NCBI GenBank assembly: GCA_036346355.1
Contig: CM070583.1
Span: 9,362,001-9,426,000, forward strand
Origin: Rhipidocladum racemiflorum
Lineage: Eukaryota > Streptophyta > Magnoliopsida > Poales > Poaceae
DNA: 64,000 nucleotides
Direction of reading: 5' to 3'
Positions 21,547-33,899 of this stretch are shown here, in pieces. The stretch's first letter is position 1. The number at the start of each line of letters is the position of its first letter. The notes below the pieces were generated by a model that saw nothing but the letters and a program-made list of their open reading frames with translations, ran no database searches and had not been told where the DNA came from. The position numbers and the translations under genes are program-made.

Positions 21547-24035
21547 GGTAGCCTAGAGCCGATAGTAGTCATAAACGAAGAGCTCCATTGGCTTCCTCTA
21601 TTCGTTCCCGAGTAAAATATCAAACGATGGAGCAAGAGTTTTCAATACTAGCCAACAACTCTTAAGGGATGGAGAAATTGGTATATCAGAGTAGCAGCTA
21701 AAAAGATTCCCTTGTGGGAATGGATCGGAATAGCGTAGTGCCTCCCTCTTTCTCTAGCCGATGCTCAAGCAAATGAATCAATGATCGCTTCAGCTTGTTA
21801 TTTCTGGTCGAACACTTTCAATGCACTCATGCTTAGACCAGGCCCCGTCGGCCCAACACTTTTGGACATGAAAATGTTGTGCTGCCTTAGGCTCGACAGA
21901 GAGAAACTGTTGGCTTTCAGCCAGAAGCCACAATACAAGCTCATTTATACCAAAGGTGAAGGCTGGAGCTAATATATAAAACAGAACAAAGAGATAGGAT
22001 GATTATCAGACAATGAACACGTAACATTTCTAAACATGTGGCTAGACTGATACCTTTTCTATGAAGCATCCCTTGGGCTGACGCAGGTGTTCCAAACTTT
22101 GGCAGAGCAGCTGGTAAAAGCTGCCGACTTGCCTTAGGAAAAATGTTCCTTGGGGTAGTGTTTCAAATAATGCACATTATTAGGGTTGGCTTTTCACAGG
22201 CCAAGGCCAGTATTCAGTTGGCAATGTCGGCGGTCCTCTCTAGTTTGTGCAAGCCTGGCTGTATTACATTTTAGTCGGCCATTCAGCATTGACACTATTA
22301 CAATATCGGCTTTGCCCTGCGAAGATGTACTGGAAGATCAAGAGCCTCAACTCAGAAGCAGCCGATCTTTTAGGGAGAAATACATTCTGTGTGGCAGCGA
22401 AGAGTACACCAAGTTAACCCCTGCTGGAGTAAGAAGATTTGTAGCTTTACTTTTTCAACTGAACAAGAAAGATTTCTTGCTGGGCGACTTCTTCTGCTAC
22501 AAGGAAGCTGACAATTTTCCACATCTTTCATTCATTCACTTGGTGATAGAAAGCATCGACATGCCAGATGAGACCATTGATCTATTCAAATTGTTCCTGT
22601 CTCCAAGTGTGCTATTAGTCGGTCTTCATGCAAAGAATCAGACATTCCATCCTTCAGGCGAGTTTCATCATCTAGCAGTATATGTCTGTCAACTTGGATT
22701 TGGGCAAGTAATCCCGAGCCTTTCTTAGCTTAATTAGCTCAACCCAAGGGAAAGGATTCACAAAGCTTCTACTACTGCCACAGTTTTGAGTATGGCTGAC
22801 GACCTTCAACTTTAGAGTTTGTCTCGCTTTTAACTCCACAACCAATGCTCCTTGGACTTCACTGACTGGTGGGTAAAAATAGGGCAATAATATCATCAAA
22901 AAAATTTCCAGAAGATCTGACACTTTCTGCGCTTATAGGCAATTTTTCCCCAGTCTACCTGATTCCTCAGAGACGACCAACTCTGATACTAGTAGGAGTT
23001 CTAGCAACGATGCTAATTCTTACAATCACACTAACACAACTCTAGTTGATATTACGGGTGAGGTATTCAGCTGATGTAGACTTCTTTATACTAATCTTCA
23101 CATTAGTTCTCCGAATTAGAACTGATCGGCTTCGTTCTTTTTCAGACCAAGACATTGGGCAAAAGACCCGCTTGGGACCCTTCGGGCGTCAACCAAGCTA
23201 GCAAGAAACCATGATCATCAGCTATAGTGGCACTATCCGGATACACCTCCGGCTCCTTGGGCATCCAAGCCCCATCCCTCTCTGATTTGCAGAATAAACA
23301 ATCAAGTAGGTGTACTATATCAACTTAATTTATACTTTATTCCTACTTCTATTGTCTCCAATTACTCAAAGTCAATTTTGCCTTTTAGAGCCAAAACGCA
23401 GTCACCCCTATAAAGATGGTGGTTAAAAGGGGCGCAAAACTAGGTCAGTCGACTCACGAAGAGTCGGTTGAAAGTTCACTGCACGCTTCTGCTGCGGACA
23501 AGGTAATAGACTATCTCTTACCTTGATAACCCTTTTACAAGACCATTCGGCTAATAAATTTATAAATTTGCAGTGTGCATCCTCTCCTCCTCAATTCGTC
23601 CTGCCTACTGACATCGGCTTGCTTGAGGACACGAGCAACCTCCCTCCTCCTGCTTCTCAGCTGACACCACATGCACTGACCATGAAGGCAACAACAGTTT
23701 CCATAGCTGTCACCAAGTCGACTTCCAACCTTGGCAATCTGCTTAGCTTTGATTTTTCTGATATTGAGGAGGAAGACGATCGCATCCCAACAGACATTGA
23801 TAAAATCATTGATGAAGCAGAAGGAGCGTCGGCTCATGTTTTGGCCACCCTCGGCACAAAAGACTCCCTACAGAAGCTTTTCAGTCTACTCCATGGTCCA
23901 TCAGCCACACTCGTGGATAACTCCCAGCCGATCAGGGATCTGATGGACCAGGTGAAGGCCGACCTCCCCCAAGAAAGTTGTGCGGCTCTTCTTGACGTCG
24001 ACTTGAAGGACCATGTGGAGGTTCATCCATGTTTG
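21547..24035 (+). pseudogene. Decayed plant-mobile-domain (PMD)-like gene of transposon origin
   Basis: Three separated open pieces lie on the + strand. The piece 21781-21972 has YFWSNTFNALMLRPGPVGPTL, similar to the YFWSN-FN-F--GPGP-SPTL block of PMD proteins. The piece 22186-22728 ends with a C-terminal PMD-like block (SPSVLLVGLHAKN, then CQLGFGQVIP). The piece 23523-24038 is an acidic tail (SFDFSDIEEEDD, DIDKIIDEAEGAS) ending GPSATLVDNSQPIRDLM and beyond. Stops and probable introns separate them. PMD domains occur in Mutator-like and Ty3/gypsy elements of grasses. It may be an antisense-type gene of an older Tat relative, given the LTR end just before it. Family call is from motif recall. 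Confidence 0.45.
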
Positions 24036-24975
24036 TGATGAGTATTTGACTTTATTTGAGCAAGGTATGCTTATATTTGAGTTTGATTTGAATTAGAATT
24101 CAAAAGGAAACAATTTGAGTTGTGTTAGCTTTAGGCAAACGATCAAGATAAGATTTTTGTTTGAGCATGTGTGATGATTATGATCTTTTTGGGCATTGCT
24201 ATGTGATGGGTTTTCCTTATCTTTGATGGTTGCAGGACGACGATGCTAGGTCATGGTGAGGCAGAGGATGATCGGGACTAGGCGAGGTGCGTCGGAGGTC
24301 TAGACGGTCGAAGATCGTCGGAAGATGATTGGAGATGGAGTTTGGGCAAGTCAAGAAGACAAAGAAAGGCGATGATACAAGCTAGATGCCGTGACGACCG
24401 ATGAGGGCTACTGGATCGTGGTCTAGTTGATAGGATAGCAGGTCTAGGTAGTATGCTTTGAAAACCATGCAAGAAAACCCATTATGTGTGTGGGTTATGG
24501 GTTGGCCTTGCATGGCTGTGTGAGTGGGTTAATCCTAGCCCTTGGTGTAGTGCTCTAGGGTTGAGGGACTCATCCAAGGATGGTAGGTGGCCCAAGAGTA
24601 GTATAAATAGACGGGGAGGAGTGCCCACCCTCACATAAAGGTTATAGACGTTTTTATGCTCCTTTGAGCTTTGTCCACCTTGTAGAAAGGCTTTGTAAAC
24701 CTCCCCTTCCTGCAATGCAAATCATTTTCATTCATACATGAATTTACATTACGCATTTACTTTATGTCTTAAATTCAGTATTTCAATTCCGCATTTAAAT
24801 TCCCGCAATTTACTTTCTCGCAATTTGGATTTGCCTCCCCTCCTTCTACATGCTGTTGATCTAGGATGTCTTAAGGGTGCTCATATGGTTTTACATCTCT
24901 CTTGCACCCTAGGAAAGACTAGAGATCAAGTTTATATCAAGTTGCAAATATGTCCTAAACTTGTTCTTCGCGCAG
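24036..24975 (+). mobile_element. LTR-like fragment with promoter, unclassified
   Basis: Starts tgatgagtat directly after the PMD-like tail, which appears cut here. It contains a TATA box (gtataaatag, about 24600-24610), then a transcribed-looking region with Phe/Cys-rich T-rich sequence, and ends in the region tcttcgcgcagca. No TSD or partner was found, so boundaries are tentative. Confidence 0.35.
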
Positions 24976-25430
24976 CAGTCAGTATTTGATTTTTAAAAAA
25001 AAACTAGAAAAATCCATTTTGGGTGATTCTTGTTGGAGAAGGTGCTTGAATCATATATCCATCTATGAAAAAATTGGAGAGTCTACTGGTTTCACTATTT
25101 GGGCGCTATGAGGTGAATACCGAGCCCCAAACTTTCTGCTCGAAGTTCCATTCTATCTGTGGTGTTTTATTTTTTTTCTGATTGATCTACAAAGCTTTTT
25201 GAGGTAGTATTTTGTGGAGTGCTTCAAGACACATTTTCCCCAAACTAACTAGCTGTGTTGTATTTCTATTAGGAATTTGGTGTGGAACAACTTCGTGATA
25301 GATAGCTCCAACCAAAGGTTTTTCTTTACCGCCTTTAGTTTACCTATCTCTCTATAAGACACCTCATTTGGCTATCTCTTTCCTTCTCTTTCTCTGCTGC
25401 GCTTAAACGCTGATGATCTTCCCGTCGAGC
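24976..25430. other. Unassigned AT-rich sequence
   Basis: No coding frame or paired repeat was seen. It may include the distal part of the copia-beta LTR that starts on the far side of the nested insertion, since the left edge of that LTR could not be placed. Confidence 0.4.
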
Positions 25431-25781
25431 ACTGTAGCACGGCACTGTAGTGTGGGGCTACTGTAGCAATTCGAGTACTGTAGCGCCGAGACTTGCTTCG
25501 ATCGCACGCCCGCCGTTGGCTTTCTTTCTTTGTTTCTGCGTATTGCCAGCCGATGCCTGTTCTATCTTTTTCTAGAAACCCTCGTTCTGACTCATCCTCC
25601 TCAAACTACCAGTCTTCCTTTTTATATCATAGCATTGTTCAGCCCGATCCGCCTAGCTGCATGTGCTCCTTCTGCACGCTCGACCCACCTGGCCGCCTGC
25701 GCTCCATCTGCACGCTCAGCCCACCTAGCCGCCTGCGCTCCTCGGCCCGCCTGTAACACACATGCACACACATGCACATAT
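25431..25781 (-). mobile_element. Copia-beta 3' LTR, distal part
   Basis: Positions 25432-25655 align with 51731-51937 at high identity in the same orientation, giving two LTR copies of one - strand element. On the - strand there is a TATA-like box (gatataaaaagg, about 25620-25633). A ~42-bp tandem repeat (gcctgcgctcc units) lies at about 25655-25756. Several ctgtagc phrases occur near 25432-25486, as they do in the copia-gamma LTR. The LTR is split at 25781/25782 by the LARD-like element and resumes at 49065. Confidence 0.7.
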
Positions 25782-26502
25782 TGTAACACCCCGGCATCTA
25801 GTATGCCCGAATGCTACCAAACATAGACTAAACATCAACTAAATACCATACATGAAGACAAATTTCAGCAAAGGCACAAATGCTAAACACCGAAATTTCG
25901 GCAGCATCTCCTTTGTTTTATCATGATTTGAACAATAGCAATATCATAGCAAAATATTTCATAACATAAGACATCTAAAGCAGCAATATATAATGGATAA
26001 AACATCATCATAAACAATTAAACCAAAACCAACCACACAAACATCTATAGCTAAGCAAAGAGGATCAACAGCACATTAAAATTAATCCATACACCTAGTT
26101 CAGGGCACTATTATTATGATCATGACTCAAGGTTGGTAAATGTGACTGGAACTCGTGAAGATGTGTAGCTAATGCCCTTTCCCACATGCCAGTGTCATGG
26201 TACCTAAAAAAACAACATAAACACAAGCGTGAGTTCATCACTCAGCAAGTATATTGCAATGGTACAAACAAAAACAATTACATGGCTACAACAACTCACA
26301 TCATGTATATCATCTCATTCATGTTCACAAATCATTATCATCATCATTATGTATGCAATGCGATGCGATGCTCATATCTCCTTGGAAACTCATACCGGTA
26401 TGGTTGAGTACACACCCGTCGGTGTGCACCCTCTCCCCCCTTCCATCCCAAAGATGAAGGGTGCCTACTCCTCGCTTCCCCACACCGCGGTGGATGGAAT
26501 CA

Positions 26503-29500
26503 TGTGAGACCCCGGATCGGCTATCCAGAATCTCCTGTGTATTTCCTTACTAGTCCCAGATCAGTAGCTAGTACACACAGTCACAGTGATACTTCGTTGC
26601 CAGACAAAACGAAACTTGCAATATAAATATTCAAGTACGGGCCACATGGCCACTTATTACAATACTCGGTCTAAAGACCGGAAACAAAGCAGCGGAAACA
26701 AAAGCGAAACAGGCAGACGCCAAACGCCACAGGCGACGACTAGGAACGCGACTAGTCCTCCTGGCAATCCTCCTCGAAGAATTCCTCTTCCTCCTCGACG
26801 GCATCTCGAAAGTTCTCTAAAGATGACAGCGTTGATGTAGCACGTGAGTACAAACGTACTCAGCAAGTCGGGGAAAGTATGCTTATGTGGGCTTTCCAAA
26901 GGAAGCTTAGTAGGGTTCATTTGCATAAAGCCAAATTTTATTAAACCATACTTAGGTAATAGCATTTCACAAAGCAACTTTTCGCAATTCTTTTTAATCA
27001 TTAAAGTATGTAATATTGTGGTGAGGTTCTATCCACCATCACCGACATAGAAGGCTCTAACCGCCAGATTTTACATACCCAGGTTGATCATGTGACTCCA
27101 TCCGTCAAATACAAACACAGGCTCTTTCCACCTGGTTGGCTCTATCCGCCAAACAACATCCGAGAGTTCTAACCACTCCCGAACCCCAAAACAAAACACT
27201 TTTCTGTTTTCGAAACCAAAACCAAAATCTACCAATATGAAAGCATTCCTTGCTTTGCCTATGACCGTAGGCATGGCTATTCGAATAGTTTTACTCTGTA
27301 GAGGTGTACAACTTTACCCACAAGACACGATCATCTCTTAATGCCAAGCTATTAACACACTTCCTTTGGTGTGCCGGCAGAGAGATCGTGACAAGGCCGT
27401 TACAATGTATCTACCTAACTAGACCCACCCGCTGAGGTTTCACCGCTGTTAGGGTTCCATCCGCCCAGTACAGAAGCCCCCTCTTGCGCCGTGTGAGAAA
27501 AACAACAATTGCCTCCGTCCGGCATTCACATTCAACCGAGTGGTGAGTCTAAGCTAGGCTTCTACAAATTAGTTGGCCAGGTCGTACCATTATAGACATG
27601 TGGTAGTACGGTTATGCTTAAAATGGCAATCATAAGCGTCGGTCCTTATATGACTTGGGACGGTACTTGCACAAAAGGATCAAGGCTTGATCCGCTCCCA
27701 CCCGACATTCCATGCCGCCCAAGTCGAAATCATTTTTCCTTTTCTTTTATTTTAGAAAACAGTACCATAATCGTAATAATAGCTTTCAAACCACATTTGA
27801 AATCATCATTTTTGAATAATCCCACCCATGGATTTCTTTTATCGGAAAAGGCCCTAAGCAATTCTACCGTACTACATAGCAAAGGATACCGTATAAGCGT
27901 AAGCACGGTATAAACAATGTCCTAGGGTTACAAGTGACATGGATATCAATCACAAAGGAGGAATATTGCAAGTGGGAGTAACTAGATACTTATACTTGAA
28001 ATATGATAAAAGATAGCATGCAATTGTATAAGACATTTAAAACAAGTTCAAAATCTTGGGATCAAGATGCATCAAAGAGACTTGCCTTCGTTTGCGAAAA
28101 GGTCGTCGAACGCGTGAAGTCCGGCGGCGGCGTCGGCGGTCGCGTCGGCGGTCTCGTCTACGCGCAAATCGAGGCAACAAATAAATACCAGAAAATAAAT
28201 AAAATCTAAAAATTACAAAATTAGTACTGGCAGGTAGATCTTGATTTTAGATGAATTTAGAAATTTGAATGGGATCAATCGGAGTTCGGATGAGAAAGTT
28301 ATGAGCTTCCAAAGTTTGAATTTAAAATAAATCGGAAAACCGGGAATATTCCCGGAATATTCCGCGTTTGACTGGTCAACCGTTGACTGAACTTTGACCG
28401 AGCTTTGACTGGACTTTGGCTAGGATTGAGTCTATGACAGTGGGCCCCACATGTCATCCTCAAGGGAAAGGCTTCTCCAACAAGCTTGCCATGGAAGCCA
28501 TGGCCATGGCATGGAGGAGAGAGAGAGCTTGAGGGAGAGAGAGAGGGAAGGAACGGCCGGTGAGTGGTGGCGAAGGGGTCGCCCGGCGTGGCGGCCGTGA
28601 TGGCCCGGCCGGCAGGCGTGGCGGCGAGGCCGGAGGCGTGGGCGTCTTGGCAGCGCCGACGCGCCGGGCGGCACGACGGCCATGTGGCGGCGCCGTGGCA
28701 TGATCGCCGGCCAAGCGAAGCGGTCGCCGGTGGCGGCGGCGTCACGGCGTAGGCGGCGCGAGTATGAAGGAGAAACAAAAAAAAAGAGAAGGCTCGTTTC
28801 CAAAAAAATCCGGATTTTTACTCATTTTGCATGAAATTAACCCAAACAAAATCCTAGAATCACTAGAGAACATCCTTAAGGAGCTAGGAAACCATGAATT
28901 GAAGCAAAACTCACCGAATTGGAGAAATCGGCGACGACGGAGATTCGGCCGAAAATGGAAAACGCGAAATTAAATGCGCCAATGATTGATGCAACCTAAA
29001 ATGGACGATTGGGTTAGAAAGTAGACTCATCCACGGTCACAAGGAACCAAGTGGCATGATGAATGGCTCACCGGAGAGGGAGAAACGACTACGAACTCAA
29101 GAACTCCGAAAAAGTATGACCCGAGCTCGGTTTTCTTGATCTAGAGAACAATTGGAAGGGAGATGCAAAAAGGGGCTTATACCACCGGAAAGAGGGCTTT
29201 TATACGGTGAGATTGGAAGTGGTGGTGCGGCGTTTGGACGAGAAACGGCTGAGCTATTGCGATTTTAATGCGAAGGGACGGTTTTCGGTTTTTGGGTGTC
29301 CGTGCGAATTCCGGCGAGTTCTCTGGTGAGAGGAGGTGGGGGATGCGAAGAGGACGACGCTCCGAATCCAACGCAACCGGCCGTTCGTCGATTGGAGTTG
29401 CGTGGAGGGAGTTACAAGCATTTAAAGAAGGCCTCCCTCCATTGATGCATGCTTGGAGCTCCATTGCTCATGCATGGCTAGAGGAAGAAGATGACACTAT

Positions 29501-30007
29501 TCACTTGCCACGTGTCACTCCCTCATTGGCCCTCTTTTACGTAAATGCTCCGCCCTAGAGAAAAATTAGGAAAAATGGCCTAAAAATTCCGGAAAAATTC
29601 CTAGAGCCATTTTAGATTATTTGGAACTCAATGGAATTGGTTTGGTTGAATTTGGATAAAATTTGTGGAATTTAATATTCCAGAGCGAATTGCGGGCATT
29701 AAACAAAAGCCGCGCGAGATAAAATAGGAACGGAGGTCCAAAAATTCGGGGATAAATTCCTAAAATCATTTCGGAATATTTGGAACATTTTAGAAGTGGT
29801 TTGGAGATTTTTGGAGCACTTATGGACTCGGGTGAATTTTAGAATGCACAGATCGAAAATCCGATTTTTCGCCCGGGAGGGAATTAATTCCCGATTTCGA
29901 AGGGGAATGGATGCCAGGTTATTTTAAACACCAAAGAAACTCCAAATTTTGAATTTACTTTATTTAAATTAGGTTTTTCTCCAGAAAGCGAAAATGAGGA
30001 TGTTACA
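26503..30007 (-). repeat. 3' LTR of the Tekay-like element
   Basis: It reads tgtgagacccc at its left edge and gatgttaca at its right edge. It matches 35849-39360 with scattered substitutions, except for a GC-rich block (about 28553-28765) and a short patch near 29838-29860 that differ strongly. Open frames inside both LTRs (such as 29268-29558) are copied with the LTR and show no family motif. Confidence 0.93.
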
Positions 30008-30022
30008 AACCTACCCCCCTTA
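30008..30022 (-). other. Polypurine tract of the Tekay-like element, overlapping the pol stop codon
   Basis: On the - strand the sequence reads taaggggggtaggtt, next to the 3' LTR start. The taa is the stop codon of the integrase-chromodomain frame (30020-30022), so the coding end and the plus-strand primer site touch. Confidence 0.85.
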
Positions 30023-30610
30023 GAGAGAATCTCGTCCCCGAGATTCAGAAGAAGAAAGAAAGAGGTCTGGAAACTCTGCTCGAAGATCTTCTTCACGCTC
30101 CCAGGTAGCCTCCTTTTCAGAATGATTGCTCCACTGTACTTTACAAAACTTGATCACTCGGCTGCGAGTTCGACGCTCGGCCTCATCCAAAACCTTGACT
30201 GGATACTCTGGATAAGACAGGTCTTCTTTCAATTCCATTCTCTCCAATGGCATCTGATGCTCAGGAACTCTGAGACATTTCTTTAATTGAGACACATGAA
30301 AGACATCATGCACTCCTAACAGCTGAGGTGGCAACTTCAATTTGTAAGCTACTTCTCCTTTTCTGGCAATCACTGGAAACGGTCCGATGTAGCGGGGCGC
30401 TAACTTCCCACTAACTCGGAATCGCTTCATTCCTTTGAGAGGGGATACCTTTAGGTATACATGATCTCCAGGTACAAAGCTTAATTCCCGTCGACGATTA
30501 TCCGCATAGCTCTTCCATCTTGATTGAAATTTGTCTTGATTCTCTCGGATCTGTTTGACTTGCTCTTCGGCCTCTTTTAGGACATCAGTCCAATGATCGA
30601 CCACCTTCAT
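30020..30610 (-). CDS. Integrase C-terminal domain and chromodomain (Tekay-like pol, part 3)
   Basis: The first half carries the integrase C-terminal (GPY/F-type) domain: FVPGDHVYLKVSPLKG, then KLAPRYIGPFPVI and LHDVFHVSQLKK-like residues (VHDVFHVSQLKK). The last ~55 residues are a chromodomain (YPVKVLDEAERRTR, KVQWSNHSEKEATWERE), which in chromoviruses directs integration to chromatin marks. Aromatic residues expected for a histone-reading cage are only partly kept (K-V-Q-W and A-T-W-E are visible). The frame begins after a break near 30610-30800. Confidence 0.88.
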   Translation of the reverse strand: MKVVDHWTDVLKEAEEQVKQIRENQDKFQSRWKSYADNRRRELSFVPGDHVYLKVSPLKGMKRFRVSGKLAPRYIGPFPVIARKGEVAYKLKLPPQLLGVHDVFHVSQLKKCLRVPEHQMPLERMELKEDLSYPEYPVKVLDEAERRTRSRVIKFCKVQWSNHSEKEATWEREEDLRAEFPDLFLSSSESRGRDSL

Positions 30611-31138
30611 TTCCTTCCAACATAGTGGTGTTCTGCATTTTCTTCCGTCTGATGGGCTTCAAACGGTGCCATCTTCAGACTGGCTTGATAACTGTTGTTG
30701 TACGAAAATTCCGCATAAGGTAAATTCTGATCCCACGAGCCTTTATATGTCAGAGCACACGCTCTCATCATGTCTTCTAGGATCTTATTAACCCTCTCCG
30801 TCTGGTCATCGGTCTGGGGATGGTACTGTGATCTTGAAATTCAGATTTGTGCCCAATACCTCATGCAATTGCTGCCAGAACCGCGAGGTGAACTGAGAAC
30901 CTCGATCAGACACAATCTTCTTTGGCACACCGTGTAAACACACTATCTTGGCCATATACAACTCGGCAAGCTTATCTCCAGAATAGGTTGTCCTTACCGG
31001 GATAAAGTGGGCCACTTTGGTCAATCGATCCACAATAACCGAGATGGAATCATAACCAGACTTAGTTTTGGGTAATCCAGTTATAAAATCCATTCCAATT
31101 TCTTCCCATTTCCATACAGGCACTTGCAAAGGCTGCAA
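30611..31138 (-). pseudogene. Integrase catalytic core (Tekay-like pol, part 2), frame-broken
   Basis: The open piece 31138-30806 contains the DDE core: WKWEEIGMDFITGLP with the first Asp, then HGVPKKIVSDRGSQFTSRFW with the second Asp. The Glu-bearing block follows in another frame on the - strand after about 30830, where PQTD, then a Q-T-E-R-V-N reading, is recoverable only after a frame change. A second frameshift at about 31130 separates it from the RT-RNase H frame. Confidence 0.85.
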
Positions 31139-33899
31139 TAGACCTACCGGGTCTCTCGATGCTCTGCTTTAACCAAGCGGCACACGTCTGGCAACGTGCC
31201 ACGAAGTCAGCGACTTCTTTCTTCATATTGGACCACCAATACTTCTCTTTCAACTCAGCATACATTTTGGTGCCTCCCGGGTGAATAGAATATACTGAAT
31301 CATGTGCTTCTTTGAAGACCACACTCTTGATTTCTTCTTGGTTAGGGACTACTATCCTTTTCCTGAACCAGACAGTACCTTGGTCATCTACAGAAAATCC
31401 AGGGTGTTTTCCTTTCTTCAGACCCTCTTTCAGATCCGCAATACCCTTATCACTCTTCTGAGCCTCTCGGATCTGATCTTCAAGGGTTGATTTCACCTCC
31501 AAGTTGTAAAGACATCCTTCCTTTACTATTTCCAAGTTAAGACGCCGGAATTCCTCCTGAAGCACCGGTTGGCTTTGTTGCACTCTCATATTGTTGCAGT
31601 GAGCTTTCCTGCTCAAAGCATCTGCAACAACGTTTGCTTTCCCCGGGTGATAATGAATTCCCACATTATAATCTTTCACCAACTCCAACCATCTCCTTTG
31701 TCTGAGGTTGAGATCAGGCTGAGTGAAAATATACTTCAAGCTCTTATGATCGGTATATATCTCACACCTATTGCCGATCAAGTAATGCCTCCATATTTTG
31801 AGCGCATGCACAACTGCGGCTAACTCCAAGTCATGAATAGGATAGTTTTCTTCATGAGGTCGCAGCTGTCTTGAAGCATAGGCTATCACTTGTCCTTCCT
31901 GCATCAGAACACATCCAAGTCCTTGTTTCGAAGCATCACAGTACACTTCAAAATCCTTATGGACGTTCGGCAAAATGAGAACTGGGGCCGAAGTTAATCT
32001 CTTTTTCAACTCCTGAAAACTTTGCTCACACGCGTTCGTCCATTCAAACTTCTTTTCCTTTTTCAGAAGTTGGGTAAGAGGTCTGGCTATCTTCGAGAAA
32101 CCTTCAATGAATCTCCGGTAATAACCAGCTAATCCAAGAAAACTTCGGATCTCCGGGACTGACTTAGGCTGTGTCCAATCCAACACATCCCTCACCTTCG
32201 CGGGATCTACTGCTACTCCTGCAGCAGAGATGATATGACCCAGGAAAGATACTTCCTTCAGCCAGAAGTCACACTTACTAAACTTGGCATACAGCTGATG
32301 CTCTCTTAGTGTTTCCAAGACTATTCGCAGATGGTCTTCATGCTCTTTTCTGCTCTTGGAATAGACAAGAATGTCGTCGATGAAGACTACGACGAACTTG
32401 TCTAAATACTCCATAAACACCTTATTCATCAGATTCATGAAATAAGAAGGAGCATTGGTCAAACCAAAAGACATGACTGTGAACTCGTACAGTCCATATC
32501 GGGTGGTGAAGGCTGTCTTGGGTATATCTTCTTTTCTTATCTTCAACTGATGATATCCCGATCTCAAATCTATCTTGGAGAAGACTTGAGCTCCCTTCAA
32601 CTGATCAAACAGATCATCTATCCGAGGCAACGGATACTTGTTTTTAATTGTGACCTCATTCAACGACCTGTAGTCTATGCACATCCTCAGACTACCATCT
32701 TTCTTTGACACGAATATCACCGGCGATCCCCAAGGCGACGAACTGGGCCTGACGAATCCTTTCTCTTGCAATTCTTCAATCTGCTTTTTCATCTCAACTA
32801 ACTCATTGGAAGGCAACCGGTACGGTCTTTTCGAGATTGGAGCGGTACCAGGTACTAGCTCAATCACAAACTCCACATCTCGATCTGGTGGCATACCAGG
32901 CAATTCATCCGGGAACACATCTGGGTATTCCTTGACTATCGGTACCTTCTCCAACGAAGTGCCTTCCAAACGGTTTAGGGTGCTACCCCCCTTAGAGGAA
33001 AGATTAGATAAGAATTCCACTCTAATCCCCTCAGGGCTGGTAAGAGAGACAGCTCTACTGGCACAGTCTATCTGACCCTTGTACTTGGTTAGCCAATCCA
33101 TTCCAAGGATCACTTCTATACCCTTAGTATCCAATAATATTAAGTTCGCTAGGAACTTTACCCCCTTTATTACTATATCCACTTTTGGGCAAGCAATGAT
33201 TGTTCTTAGTTCTTTTCCAGGGGATTGCACTAACAAAGGGTTTCTTAACTGTATTGTATTCCAGTTATGCTTTTTAACCAAGTACTCCGAAATAAATGAA
33301 TGAGTTGCACCAGAATCAAACAGAACTGAAGCAGGTACTGAGTTGACAACGAACGTACCGTAAACCACGTCTGGCGCATCTTGAGCCTCTTCCGCCGTGA
33401 TGTGGTTCACGCGACCTCTTCCAGCTGTCCTCGGCGTGCGCGGGGTCTGCGGCGTTCCTCTTCCTTGAGCCTGCGCTGGCGCACGCGCTGGGGTTGATCC
33501 CAGATTGAACTTCACTGGGGTGATGGGCTGACGCTTGTGCGGGCAGTTGTTGGCGTAGTGCCCCATCTCCCTGCAGTTGAAGCACTGCACTCCTGCCATC
33601 GCGGTATTGCTCCTCTGAGTCTGAGCTCCTACATTGCCGGTAGGGGCTTGTCCAGTCGGACGAGGGGCGGACATTGGGGTCCGAGGTGCATTGAAGGCTG
33701 CTGGCCTGCTGGGCTGCTGCTGCTGGAAGGTACGAGGTCTGGAGCTGCTGGCACCCCGTTGATTCTGGAACATCATCTTTCTCTTCCGGGTCTCGAACAG
33801 CTGTCGCTGAGCATCCTCTTGGATCAGCGCCTTGTTGATCATGTGTTGGAACGACGGGAAGTCGCCCGACACTAGCTGCACCTTCAAATTTGGGTCCAT
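31062..33899 (-). CDS. gag zinc knuckle, protease, RT, RNase H and integrase finger (Tekay-like pol, part 1)
   Basis: A 945-codon frame. In order: the C-terminal part of gag with a CCHC knuckle (CFNCREMGHYANNC, residues about 104-117), the aspartic protease with FDSGATHSF (about 196), RT with the FSKIDLRSGYHQ block and catalytic FIDD (VVVFIDDILVYSKS), RNase H with CDASKQGLG and TDHKSLKY, and the integrase HHCC finger (AHDSVYSIHPGG ... CQTCAA). The last ~40 residues are out of frame with the integrase core, so the break is near 31130. Catalytic residues of protease, RT and RNase H are visible. Confidence 0.93.
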   Translation of the reverse strand: MDPNLKVQLVSGDFPSFQHMINKALIQEDAQRQLFETRKRKMMFQNQRGASSSRPRTFQQQQPSRPAAFNAPRTPMSAPRPTGQAPTGNVGAQTQRSNTAMAGVQCFNCREMGHYANNCPHKRQPITPVKFNLGSTPARAPAQAQGRGTPQTPRTPRTAGRGRVNHITAEEAQDAPDVVYGTFVVNSVPASVLFDSGATHSFISEYLVKKHNWNTIQLRNPLLVQSPGKELRTIIACPKVDIVIKGVKFLANLILLDTKGIEVILGMDWLTKYKGQIDCASRAVSLTSPEGIRVEFLSNLSSKGGSTLNRLEGTSLEKVPIVKEYPDVFPDELPGMPPDRDVEFVIELVPGTAPISKRPYRLPSNELVEMKKQIEELQEKGFVRPSSSPWGSPVIFVSKKDGSLRMCIDYRSLNEVTIKNKYPLPRIDDLFDQLKGAQVFSKIDLRSGYHQLKIRKEDIPKTAFTTRYGLYEFTVMSFGLTNAPSYFMNLMNKVFMEYLDKFVVVFIDDILVYSKSRKEHEDHLRIVLETLREHQLYAKFSKCDFWLKEVSFLGHIISAAGVAVDPAKVRDVLDWTQPKSVPEIRSFLGLAGYYRRFIEGFSKIARPLTQLLKKEKKFEWTNACEQSFQELKKRLTSAPVLILPNVHKDFEVYCDASKQGLGCVLMQEGQVIAYASRQLRPHEENYPIHDLELAAVVHALKIWRHYLIGNRCEIYTDHKSLKYIFTQPDLNLRQRRWLELVKDYNVGIHYHPGKANVVADALSRKAHCNNMRVQQSQPVLQEEFRRLNLEIVKEGCLYNLEVKSTLEDQIREAQKSDKGIADLKEGLKKGKHPGFSVDDQGTVWFRKRIVVPNQEEIKSVVFKEAHDSVYSIHPGGTKMYAELKEKYWWSNMKKEVADFVARCQTCAAWLKQSIERPGRSIAAFASACMEMGRNWNGFYNWITQN

